Source of the DNA: Malurus cyaneus samueli
Lineage: Eukaryota; Chordata; Aves; Passeriformes; Maluridae
DNA length: 64,000 nucleotides
Reading direction: 5' to 3'
Assembly: GCA_009741485.1 (NCBI GenBank)
Contig: CM019219.1
Span: 31,302,369-31,366,368, forward strand
Below the pieces are notes generated by a model that did not search any database, was not told the DNA's origin, and saw nothing but the letters and a program-made list of their open reading frames with translations. This document shows positions 45,661 to 56,492 of the stretch, piece after piece (the first letter of the stretch is position 1; every line of letters starts with the position of its first letter). The position numbers were made by a program, and so were the translations under genes.

Positions 45661-45954
45661 AATATCTCATCTAACCTCCCGCATCCTGCACCAGACAGCA
45701 GCAAAAATCCCAATCTCCACCAAAAAAACCAAAAAAGCCAGCCCGGCCTCAACAGAATGGATAAGGGGTTTTTCCCACAAAAGTTTCTCCCAGGGGGGGG
45801 AGAAAACCCCATTTCCGCATCCTGACAGGAATAAAAGGTGAGAATGGCAAAAAAAAATGAAAATGAGTGAAATTATGGAAAACTCAATTAGAAATGACAG
45901 GGCAAAATAATAAAAATCAAGGTTAAAAATTAAATATTGTGAAATACTAGCACG
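45661..45954 (-). other. Unique spacer between satellites 1 and 2
   Basis: About 290 bases containing CATCTAACCTCCCGCATCC, GGATAAGGGGTTTTTCCC and an AT-rich end. The exact inverse is at 46728-47026 and a noisy copy at 55150-55330. No coding potential is recognised. Confidence 0.7.
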
Positions 45955-46727
45955 TCACAGGGTCCCTTTCTGTCCCACATGCTGCCCATCCCACTGGGAA
46001 TCCTGCCACATCTGCATTCCCCTCATCCCATCCAGCATTCCCCTCATCCCATCCAGCATTCCCCTCATCCCATCCAGCATTCCCCTTCATCCCATCCAGC
46101 ATTCCCTCATCCCATCCAGCATTCCCACATCCCATCCAGCATTCCTCACATCCCATCCAGCATTCCCCTCATCCCATCCAGCATTCCCCTCATCCCATCC
46201 AGCATTCCCTCATCCATCCAGCATTCCCTCATCCCATCCAGCGTTCCCCTCATCCCATCCATCATTCCCCTCATCCCATTCAGCATTTCCCACATCCCAT
46301 CCAGCATTCCCCTCATCCCATCAAGCATTCCCCTCATCCCATCAGCATTCCCCTCATCCCATCAAGCATTCCCCTCATCCCATCCAAGCATTCCCCCATC
46401 CCATCAAGCATTCCCCTCATCCCATCAGCATTCCCCTCATCCCATCAGCATTCCCCTCATCCCATCAGCATTCCCCTCATCCCATCAGCATTCCCCCATC
46501 CCATCAGCATTCCCCCATCCCATCCAGCATTCCCTCATCCCATCCAGCATTTCCCACATCCCATCCAGCATTTCCCACATCCCATTCAGCCCATCCCATC
46601 CAGCATTCCCCCTCATCCCATCCAGCATTCCCCTCATCCCATCCAGCATTTCCCTCATCCCATCCAATATTCCCCCTCATCCCATCCAGCATTCCCCACA
46701 TCCCATCCAGCACATCCCATCCAGCAT
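45955..46727 (-). repeat. 21-bp minisatellite (satellite 1), loop of P4
   Basis: CATCCCATCCAGCATTCCCCT units, the complement of the array at 22340-23045. It begins with the same flank (GTCACAGGGTCCCTTTCTG) found 3' of exon 17. About 33 units, a number close to the first copy. It is flanked on both sides by inverse copies of the same spacer (CTAGTATTTCACAAT), the signature of a fold-back across a tandem array. Confidence 0.95.
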
Positions 46728-47026
46728 TTGCTAGTATTTCACAATTATTTAATTTTTAACCTTGATTTTTATTATTTTGCCCTGTCATTTCTATTGATGT
46801 TTTCCATAATTTCACTCATTTTCATTTTTTTTGCCATTCTCACCTTTTATTCCTGTCAGGATGCGGAAATGGGGTTTTCTCCCCCCTCCTGGGAGAAACT
46901 TTTGTGGGAAAAACCCCTTATCCATTCTGTTGAGGCCGGGCTGGCTTTTTTGGTTTTTTTGGTGGAGATTTGGGATTTTTGCTGCTGTCTGGTGCAGGAT
47001 GCGGGAGGTTAGATGAGATATTTTTG

Positions 47027-48305
47027 AAATGCTGCACCTTTTGGGGCTGCACCTTTTAATGCTGCATCCTTTAGTGCAGGTCCTTTTAATGCTGCACCTT
47101 TTGGGGTTGCATCATTTAACACAGTTCCTTTTAATGCTGCACCTTTTGGGATTGTATCATTTAACACAGTTCCTTTTAATGCTGCACCTTTTAGGGCTGC
47201 ATCATTTAACACAGTTCCTTTTAATGCTGTGCCTTTTGGGGTTGCATCATTTAACACAGTTCCTTTTAATGCTGCACCTTTTTTGGGGCTGCACCCTTCA
47301 GTGCAGGTTCTTTTGGGGCTGCATCCTTTAGTGCAGGCTCTTTTGGGGCTTTGCTTTTTGGGGCGGCACCTTTTAATGTTGCATCTTTTTGGGCTGCATC
47401 CTTTAGTTCAGGCTCTTTTGGGGCTGCACATTCTAGTTCAGGTTCTTTTGGGGCTGCATCCTTTTGACACAGGTTCTTTTGATGCTACACCTTTTGGGGC
47501 TGCATCCTTTAAATCAGGTCCTTTTAGTGCTGCACCCTTTTGGGAGTTGCACCTTTTGTACAGCACCTTTATGGGGCTGCACCTTCTAGTGTGGGTTCTT
47601 TTGGGGCTGCACCTTTTAATACTGAATCCTTTAATGCAGGTCCTTTTAATGGTGCTCCTTTTGGGGCTTCATACTTTAGTGCAGGGTCCTTTGAGGCTGC
47701 ACCTTTTTTGGGGGCTGCAGGTTTTGTACAACACTTTTTTGGGGCTGCACCTTCTGGCGTGGGTGCTTTTTAGGCTGCATCTTTTTGGTGCTGCACCTTT
47801 TAATGCTGCACCTTTTATGCTGCATCCTTTAACACAGGTCCTAGTAATGCTGCTCCTTTTGGGGCTGCACCCTCTAGTGCAGGTTCTTTTGGGGCTGCAG
47901 TTTTCATACAGCACCTTTCTGGGGCTACACCTTCTCGTGCAGGTTCTTTTGGGGCTGCCCCTTTTTTGGGGCTGCACCTTTTAATACAACACCTTTTAAT
48001 GCTGCATCCTTTAACATTGATCCTATTAATGCTGGACATTTTTTGGGGTGCACTTTTTGTACAGCACCTTTTTGGGGCTGTACTCTCTAGCTCAGGTCCT
48101 TTTGGGGCTGCATCTTTTGGGGTGGCACCTTTTAATGCTGCACCTTTTAATCCTTTAATCCTTTTAATGCTGCACCTTTTTTGGGGCTGCCCCTTTTGCG
48201 CAACACTTTTTTGGGGTTGCACCTTCTAGTGCAGGTTCTTTTGGGGCTGCACCTTCTAATGCTACACCGTTTTGGGGCTGCACCTTCTCAGGCAGGTTCT
48301 TTTAA
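47027..48305 (+). repeat. 15-bp minisatellite (satellite 2), right P4 arm, first part
   Basis: TTTTGGGGCTGCACC / TTTTAATGCTGCACC units, the inverse of the left-arm array. Unit order matches the left arm in long stretches (for example TTTTGTACAACAC), but this copy lacks some blocks. It stops abruptly at TTCTTTTAACCAG at 48305. Confidence 0.93.
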
Positions 48306-49545
48306 CCAGAGGGAACTCACAGTCACCAGGTGTGGCAGATGCCAATCCAAGTCCAGGAGTTACCTTTCTTTGGCTCCGGCTGTTCTCCTCCTGGCAGAGC
48401 TGGCAGATCTCGGCATGTCCAGGGCCTGCCAGCTGCTCCTAAAGCCCAAAACAAAACCAAGACACTGCTTTACATGGCTCCCATGGTAGAGCTCTGCAGC
48501 AACAAGAGGGCAACTAAACACCATTTTCTCTGGGAATGAGCTGACAGAAGCAGAAATTCCCAGTGGACAAGACAGCACAAGGTATCCCAGTGACACTCTG
48601 GGAGTCTGGCTGCTTTGCCAGGCACAGGGAGGAGGAGTGGATTTTGGTCTAGCTGATTTACAGGAAAAGAGCAGAACAACCAAGAAGGTGAATCACCCAC
48701 CTGCTCTTCCTGCACGCCGCTGGGTGACCTACAAGGGAACAACAGCATCACTTGAACTATGCCTTCCATCACCACAGCCTTTAAATAAAACATCTGGGCT
48801 ATCAGGGAATTCCCTCATCCTGTTTTAAAAACCTCCCCCATAAGGAATTTTGAGTAGCACTCCTGGTTCAATGGCAAGAGCAGAAGAAAAAATTGTGATA
48901 TGCCTTCAGGAGAGCAGGGGAGAGAGAGCATAAACACAGAAAAGCCTGTTTAGGTGCTACAGCACAACAGTTTGAAAATGGCCTTAAATGCAGCCCTGCA
49001 GGTCTGATCCCTACACCTGCTGTGAAAGGCAGCAGTGAAGCACCACAAGGCCTTGACACCATCAGCCTGACCCTCACTTGCTTAAACACTCCACGTGAAA
49101 TGAGGGTAAAAAGCATCTCAGGCCAGGAAGGTTTTTAGCATCTGGCAAAGCAGATTTAAACTGCTTGATGCTATTTTTAAGAGGATACTTTGCTGATTAA
49201 CTTCCCATTGGCACTTGAGACACTGCAGCAAAGCCCTGACAGTCAGAGCACTTCAATGGGCTGTTCCATCCCCAAGCCAAAGCCTCAGCACTGCACTGTG
49301 CCCAGGGGCTTTGAAAACACCTTTTAGCTTCTACAACCAAATACTAAAGTCCTGCAACAAGAATCCTCCTCTATAATAATTCAGTTTGGAAACAAGTGAC
49401 CTGAACCACAATTTTACACAGCCATCATCTTAAAATCTCACTTTAAGTTCTCTTTCCCCAACAGCTTCTCTTTAAGAGGTGCAAATACCCTTCCTGCTTT
49501 CCCTCACTGAAGATACTTTGGACATGAGTTCCAATAAACAAAAAT
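48306..49545. other. Unassigned unique DNA interrupting satellite 2
   Basis: About 1.24 kb without satellite units, balanced in composition and clean. Nothing similar occurs elsewhere in the window. On the minus strand two splice-bordered stretches might be exons: 48371-48446 (before GTAACTCC) and 48701-48728 (between TTGTAG and GTGGGT). I recognise no protein and would not call a gene. Confidence 0.45.
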
Positions 49546-51575
49546 TCACGGTGTTTTTTGGGGGGCTGCACCTTTCTCATTGCAGGTTCTTTTAATGCTG
49601 CACTTTGTTTGGGACTGCACCTTTTAATCATCACCTTTTAATGCTGCACCCTTTAGTGCAGGTCCTTTTAATGCTGCACCTTTTGGGACTGCCCTTTATG
49701 CAGGTCCTTTTAAGCTGCACCTTTTGGGGCTGCACCCTCTAGTGCAGGTTCTTTTGGAGGCTGCACGTTTTTTGGCTGCACCTTTTAATTATCACCTTTA
49801 TGCTGCACCTCTTTAGTGCAGGTCCTTTTAATGCTGCATCTTTTTTGGGGCTGCACCTTCTTGCTACACCTTTTGGGGCTGCACCTTCTATGCAGGTTCT
49901 TTTAATGGTGCACTTTTTTTGGGACGGCACCTTTTAATTCTGCACCCTTTAGTGCAGGTCTTTTGGGGTGCAATGCTGCACCTTTTGGGATTGTCATCCT
50001 TTAGACACAGTTCCTTTTAATGCTGCACCTTTTTGGGGCTGCATCCTTTAACACGTCCTAGAAGTGCTCTTTTGGTGACCTCTGTCAGTCTTGCTGCACC
50101 TTTTTGGGGCTGCACCTTTTGCAGGTCCTTTTATGGGGTTGCACCTTCTAGTGCAGGTTCTTTTGGGGCTGCACTTTTCTTGGGGCTGCACCTTTTAATA
50201 CAACACCTTTTAATGCTGTACCCTTTAGTGCAGGTCCTTTTAATGCTGCACCTTTTGGGCTGCACCTTTAGTGCAGGTCTTTTTAATGGGCTGCACCTTT
50301 TGGGGCTGCACCTTTTGTGCAGGTCACTTTTAATGCTGCACCTTTTGGGATTTATCATTTAACACAGTTCCTTTTAATGCTGCACCTTTTTTGGGGCTGC
50401 ACCCTTCTAGTGCAGGTTCTTTTGGGGCTGCACCTTTATGCTACTTGGGGGCTGCACCTTTTAATGCTGCACCTTTTGTGCTGCATCCCTCTCGTTGCAG
50501 TTCCTTTTAAGCTGCACTTTTGGGGCTGCAACCCTTTAGTGAGGTCATTTCAGGCTGCAGTTTTGGGGCGATCTGTTCACTTAATGGACCTTTAGCATCT
50601 TAAGTCTATAATGCTGCCTTTTGGGGCTGCACCCTTTTCAGTCTTAAAGCTGCACCTTTTGGATGCACCTTTAGTGCAGGTTTTAATGCTGCACCTTTTG
50701 GGGCTGCACCTTATGCAGGTCAATGCTGCACCTTTTGGGGCTGCACTCTCACAGTTCTTTGTGCTGACCTTTTTTTTAATCCTTTTAATGCTGCACCTTT
50801 TGGCTGCCTTTACCCTTTTAGCGCTGCTTCTTTTGGGGCTGCACCTTTTGGGGCTGCACCTTTTAGTCCTTTTAAGTGTGGGCTGACCTTTAGTGAGGTC
50901 TTAAGCTGCATTGGGCTCACTTCTGTTAGGGCTTTATGCTGCACTTTTGGGCTCACCTTTGTGTGGTCATTTCACCTTTTAATAATCACTAATGCTGCAC
51001 CGTTATTGCAGGTCCTTTAATGCTGCACCTTTTGGGACTGCACTGTCAGTCCTGCTGCACTTTTTGGGGCGCATTTTGCAGGTCCTTTCAAGGTGCAGTT
51101 TTGGGGCCGACCTCTCGTTAGGCGCTTTTAATGCTGCACCTTTTATGCTGCATCCTTTACACAGGTCCTAGTAATGCTGCTCCTTTTGGGGCTGCACCCT
51201 CTGTCAGTTCCTTTTAAAGCTACCTTTGGGACTACTTTGTGCAGGTCATTTCAGGCTGCTTTTGGCTGCACTCTTCTTCAGGTGCTTTTAATGCTGCATC
51301 TTTTTTGGGGCTGCACCTTTTTCAACACCTTTTAATGCTGCACTTTTTCAGGTCCTTTGCGCAGTGCCCTTGTCAGTCTTTTGCGAGGCTCCTTTTGCAA
51401 GTTTTCCATTTTGCGTCTAGCCGACCTTTTGCACCTCCTCCACTGACATGTGGTTAGCGGTCCTTGCATGGCCACCTTGCGTCCTTTCAGCTGCATTGGC
51501 ACCAAGGTAGCTGCACCTTTTGGGCTGCACCTCTCGTTCAGGTCCTTTCAATGCTGCACCTTTTGGGCCGCATTT
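49546..51575 (+). repeat. 15-bp minisatellite (satellite 2), right P4 arm, noisy part
   Basis: Same units as 47027-48305 but progressively degraded: units lose one to six bases, and after about 50560 whole fragments are missing. From about 51480 the sequence turns clean again. Confidence 0.9.
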
Positions 51576-52015
51576 TCAGCGCACGGATTTTCATCCTCCT
51601 GTGTTTCCGGGGCATCTTTTGTTTCCGGGATCCATTTTTGGGGCCGCGCCTTTTCTCGCGCACCTCCAACACACGGGAGGGTTTCCATCCCCTCTCCCCA
51701 TCCCGACCCGCGGGCACAAGGAGCCTTTGACCCCCGGAGCGCCCCTTCCCGCCGCACAATCCCCGCGTTTTCCGCCAAAACAAGGCGCCATTGTAGCTTT
51801 TTTTTTGGCAGGAGGGTGCCAAAACCAACAAACCCTTCTCGGCTGACCCCAGCGAGGGAGCGGCTTGGAAAACACATCGGAGCGGATCAGCCGGGGCTGG
51901 AGAGCGGCTCCCGGCGCGGGGGGGATGCCGGGGTTATTCCAGCCGGGAGGAGGTGGAAAAACACCCAAGAAAAGGTGGAATTAACCCTTCGTCTGTTTTT
52001 TTTTTGTCCGCAGTG

Positions 52016-52163
52016 GCGGCGGTGGCGGGGGTCTACGAGGTCTGAACGGGCTGGGCTTCCCGGAGCTGGAGAGCCCGGAGGGGAGAGCGCTGGGCACGCT
52101 GCGGGCCGCTGGCAGGCGCAGGGGAACACGAACCGCCCCTTCCGCGGGGACTTCGTGTAGGGT
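52016..52163 (+). pseudogene. PALD1: Frameshifted inverse copy of PALD1 exon 19
   Basis: Follows GTCCGCAG. Compared with 43344-43493 it lacks one base in the first codon, one in YEVLN (GAGGTCTG instead of GAGGTGCTG) and one G in LRGRW (GCGGGCC). GLGFPELESPEGRALGTL is still readable. All three losses are in short repeats or runs. It is followed by the same 3' UTR and AATAAA. Confidence 0.88.
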
Positions 52164-53660
52164 CGGGGCACCCAGGGAGGGGACACCCTGCTGCTGGCTG
52201 CTGGGTGGGCAGAGAAAAAGAAAAAAAAAAAAAAAAAGAAAAAAAAAAAGACTGTTTTTTCCCAAAATCCGAGGGTGTGGGAGGAGCGGCGACCTGGGGG
52301 GCGGGAGGATTTCTGGGGTTCTTTTGGATGCAAATAAAAATGTTGTAAATTAAAAATCGCCTTCTCCCTGAAGCAGTGCAGCATTTCCATGAATTATATA
52401 ATATTTATAACACACAGAGGTGTATTTATGCGCACGACCACAAATATACATATAAATATATAAGGTTATATATTTATGGCTCTGCGTATATTTGGAGCCA
52501 TAAAAACTTGGCAGCCAGAATTAGGACTCACAGGGATCCCAGCCACTTCAAACCTAGGTATTTTTAAGGTTTGGGCATCTTTGCTGGTTCTTCCCATCAC
52601 TCTTTTAGACAGCTGAGGGTAAGGCAGCTGGAGTACCCAGATTTGGAGTTTCCCCCTGGAACAAACTGAGTGCTGAGATGGTGCTGAGGGGGCTTAATAG
52701 CAAAATTAGGCCTGAGATTTTTTTTTTGTTTTTTTTTTTTTTTTTTTTGTTTGTTTTTTGTTCTTTTTTTTTAAGGAAAGGAGAAAGAAAAGAGTGGAAA
52801 ATGAGGTTAACCCAAAGGAGATGTAAATGAGGGGTTCCAGCACCCCTCTATCCTCACATGGGGTGAGAGGAGTTTGGGAAGGGCAGGGCTCCTGCCTGGA
52901 TGGAGGGAGGAGAGAATGGGATAAAGCAGGAGCACATGCTCCATCTGTCCCAGCAGCTGCTTTCATCCGCTGCCAGTGGCAGGAGGTGGCAGAAATTCAA
53001 AGGTGGAGGCTGGAAAGAAAAACAGCGTTTTAAAATAGCAAAGTGCTGCTTTTTCTTCAAGCCTTGGCTGTGACAAGGGGTCCCTCAATTTTTTATTTTT
53101 TTTTGGCTTGCCACACATTTGGGGTTTGCTTTTTAATTTTTTTTCTTTTTTTTTTTTTTTTTCAGGCAGAAATACCTGCCTGAATATTTTGCCCCTCGCT
53201 GAGCGTGGCAGTGTTTGGATAACTTGCTCTGAGGCAGTCAGACAGTTGACTGAAGGATTTCAAGAGGCCATTGATGCTATTTTTTTCCCCTCTTATTTTA
53301 GTTTTTGACAGAGCCTATCCTCTCTACCCTCACATCTCCATTTATTCTGCCTCACTAAAGCAATTACCTGCGGTGTCTTTCGCTGCAAATTCATCCCCTG
53401 CTCCAACACCAACCCTTGGAAGCCCTGCCTATTAGCCCTGTCTTAATTAGGCAGGGTTTTTAATTGCTTAGGAAACTCTTAAATCTGGGTAATGAAGGCT
53501 GGAGCTTTGCATCACCTGGTCCGAGGGGCTCAAAGGCTCCTTTCCGCTTTCCCACCATCCTAACAAGCAATTTTCTAAAGTAATTGCCTGGGGAAAATAA
53601 AAAAAATCCTGGGAGATGGAAATGCGATTTTCCAAGCAGGGCTAAAGCAATTGCCTGGGG

Positions 53661-53691
<31 letters not shown>

Positions 53692-53919
53692 AAAAAATCC
53701 TGGGAGATGGGGATGTGTTTGAATGTGAAAAATCAACCATGCTGTGCTCATTCCTTCTTTTTCCCCGGGCTGGGGAGGCAGAAACTCAAATCTCTGTCTT
53801 AAATGGGAAATTTAAATCATGAATGGCCTGGATTTTCTGCTCTGAGGGAAGAATCCTGAAATAATTCAGCCAGAGACAAAGCAAACAAGGAGTTATTTTA
53901 GATATATTACAAATCTAAA
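52164..53919 (+). other. PALD1 3' flank, inverse copy
   Basis: Mirror of 41565-43343, with homopolymers of different length (poly-A 53661-53688 against poly-T 41803-41829). Non-coding. Confidence 0.75.
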
Positions 53920-55150
53920 AAGAACCTGCATGAGAGGTGCCAGCCCAAAACGGTGTCAGATTAGAAGGTGCAGCCCCAAAAGAACCTGCACTAGAAGGTG
54001 AACCCAAAAAGTGTTGCGCAAAAGGGCAGCCCCAAAAAGGTGCAGCATTAAAAGGATTAAAGGATTAAAAGGTGCAGCATTAAAGTGCCACCCCAAAAGA
54101 TGCAGCCCCAAAGGACTGAGCTAGAGAGTACAGCCCCAAAAAGGTGCTGTACAAAAAGTGCCCCCAAAAATGCCTCCGCATAATAGCGATCAATGTTAAA
54201 GGTGCGCATTAAAAGAGTGTTGTATTAAAGGTGCAGCCCCAAAAGGGCCCCCAAACCTGCACGAGAGTGTAGCCCAGAAGGTGCTGTATGAAACTATGCA
54301 GCCCAAAGAGACGGTGACAGCAAGGCAGCAAGGGCAGCATTACTAGGACCTGTGTTAAGGATGCAGCATAAAAGGTGCACTAAAGGTGCAGCCCCAAACG
54401 ATGCAACCTGACTAGAAGCCCGCAGGCCCAGAAGAGGCTGAAGTGCAGCCCCAAAAACAGTGTTGTACAAAACCTGCGCCCCAAACCAAAGGTGCACAGC
54501 CTCAAAGGACCTGCATAAAGTATGAAGCCCAAAAGGAAGCACCGATTAAAAGGACCTGCATTAAAGGATTTCAGCTATTAAAGGTGCAGCCCCAAAAGAA
54601 CCCACACTAGAGTTGCAGCCCCATAAAGGTTGCTGTACAAAGGTGCAATCCAAACAGGGATGTGCAGCACTAAAGGACCTGATTTAAGGTGCAGCCCCAA
54701 AAGGTCGTAGCATCAAAGAAACTGTGTCAAAAGGATGCAGCCCCAAGAACTTGACATGAAGGTGCGGCCCCAAAAGGTCGCTTAAAAGGACTGACACAAA
54801 GGTGCACAATTAAAGGTGCCGTCCCAAAACAAGCCACCATAAAGAACGCTGGAAGTCACCCAAGTGTATGCATAGAAGTGCGGCCCAAAGAACTGCACTG
54901 AAGGGTGCAGCCCAAAAAAGTGCAGCATTAAAAGACACTGTGTTAAGTATGCAACCCAAAAGGCACGCATTTAAAAGAACTGTGTTAAATGATGCAGCCC
55001 TAAAAGGTGCAGATTAAGAACTGTGATTAAGGATCTAATCAAGGTTGCAAGCATTAAAGGAACTGTGTTAATATATGAACCCAAAGGTGCAGATTAAAAG
55101 ACTGCACTAGAGGTGCAGCCATTAAAGTGCAGCCCAAAAGGTGCAGCATT
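53920..55150 (-). repeat. 15-bp minisatellite (satellite 2), third, error-rich copy
   Basis: GGTGCAGCCCCAAAA-type units in the same orientation as 43945-45660 but heavily eroded. It runs on into a noisy copy of the unique spacer (55150-55330). Confidence 0.88.
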
Positions 55151-55574
55151 TCAAAAATATTCATCTAACCTCCGATCCTGCACCAGCGCAGCAAAAAATC
55201 CCAATCCCACCAAAAAACCAAAAAACCAGGCCCGGCCTCAAACAGAATGGATAACCGATTTTTACACAAAGTTCTCCAGGAGGGAGAGAAACCCATTCCG
55301 CTCCGACAGGCAACTAAAAGGTGAGAAGCATAAAAGAAAGACTAAAAAAATAGAAGCATGCAAAATAGGAACAATTAGGACAATAAATATGGAAATACGC
55401 ATTAATATTAAAATCAAGTTTAATCTCAAAATGATGAATTGTTATAAATAAATTAAAATCAATTATAATATATATAATAATAAAATATAAGATTTAATAT
55501 AAAATGAATAACTTTACTAAGAAGTCGAACATTAACAAATATTTAATATGAAATATTAAAAGCTCACGTATCCG

Positions 55575-56010
55575 CTTCCCTTGTCCTCTGTGACTCTCCT
55601 CTCTTGCAGCGCACAACCCACCTTAGCTCCACGTCATTATTAACCCTAAATCCCCTTTCCAGAAACTTTACGCCACTCCACGTTTCAAAACAATCTGTCC
55701 AAATAATCGTTGCCTATATACCCTGAGAATGGAATATGGATATTTGGTTCTCCTACCCTACATTCCCATATCCATGAGGATCAATTTTAGGGTCTCCTAC
55801 CCACCTTTCCCTATTCCATGAGGATCATTTAGGGTCCCTACCCACCTTTCCCCATTCCATGAGGATTATTTAGGGTCTCCTACCCACCTTTCCCTATTCC
55901 ATGAGGATCATTTAGGGTTCCCTACCCACCATCTTCCCCATTCCATGAGGATTATTTAGGGTCTCCTACCACACTTTCCCACTTCCATGAGGATCATTTA
56001 GGGTCTCTCA
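55575..56010 (-). repeat. 42-bp minisatellite, about six units, and flank
   Basis: Units starting CCATGAGGATCATTTAGGG and continuing CTCCTACCCACCTTTCCC, at about 55775, 55818, 55858, 55900, 55944 and 55986. The clean counterpart at 34212-34300 has only two. It lies just 3' of exon 18 in gene order. Confidence 0.85.
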
Positions 56011-56345
56011 CTTGTCCCCCATGCCATTTTTCCAGCTGGTCCCCAATTCCCTCGGATATCCAGGGCCACCATCCCCATCCTGCCAGACCCTGTGCCACCA
56101 GTCCTTCAATAGCAACAAAACCCTCGGAAAACTAAAAACGAGGGGAAAAAAAGCAAATTTGGGATGGGAGAGCTCCCCATCATTGGGTCAGGATGCTCCT
56201 CTCCAGTGGCAGGGCCAACCAACCCACAGGAAGCAAAGGGACAGCAACGCAACGCCACCAACAACCCTACGGAAATCCTATATAATTGAAGGACGGGTGT
56301 CTGCTTCCCAGAAATCCATTTTTCCCTCGCAGGAAGGCCTCAGCC

Positions 56346-56492
56346 CTGGCGATCCAGGGCGACGGGCCTCTGCCAGGAGTCCTTTTTCTCCAGGTGCAGT
56401 AGCGATTGAAGAGGATAGAGGAGAGTAGCGTCCCATACTGCACTCCTCAGCCTGGCAGCAGCCAGCGCCTTCCCGCCGTCTTGGCCACTTCC
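56346..56492 (-). pseudogene. PALD1: PALD1 coding exon 18, noisy, only copy
   Basis: Minus strand: acceptor TTGTCTCAG at 56493, then a frameshifted sequence. Readable pieces in shifting frames are LRS, a LE-Y/LILF-like stretch (CTCCTCTATCCTCTTCAA) and, clearly, HLEKKDSWQRP, ending near CGCCAGG. Paladin has QLRSLQYLERY, LILFN-YLHLEK and DSWQRP at exactly this place between exons 17 and 19. About 147 bases, against roughly 156 expected. Borders are approximate. Without this block the gene would seem to lack its penultimate exon. Confidence 0.75.

Larger units (their letters stand above)
41565..53919. repeat. Inverted repeat P4 (PALD1 3' end)
   Basis: Left arm 41565-45954, loop 45955-46727 (satellite 1), right arm 46728-53919. 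The right arm is longer because satellite 2 is longer there and is split by about 1.2 kb of foreign-looking DNA (48306-49545). The end of the right arm (AAATCTAAA at about 53919) joins directly to satellite 2 again. Confidence 0.9.
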
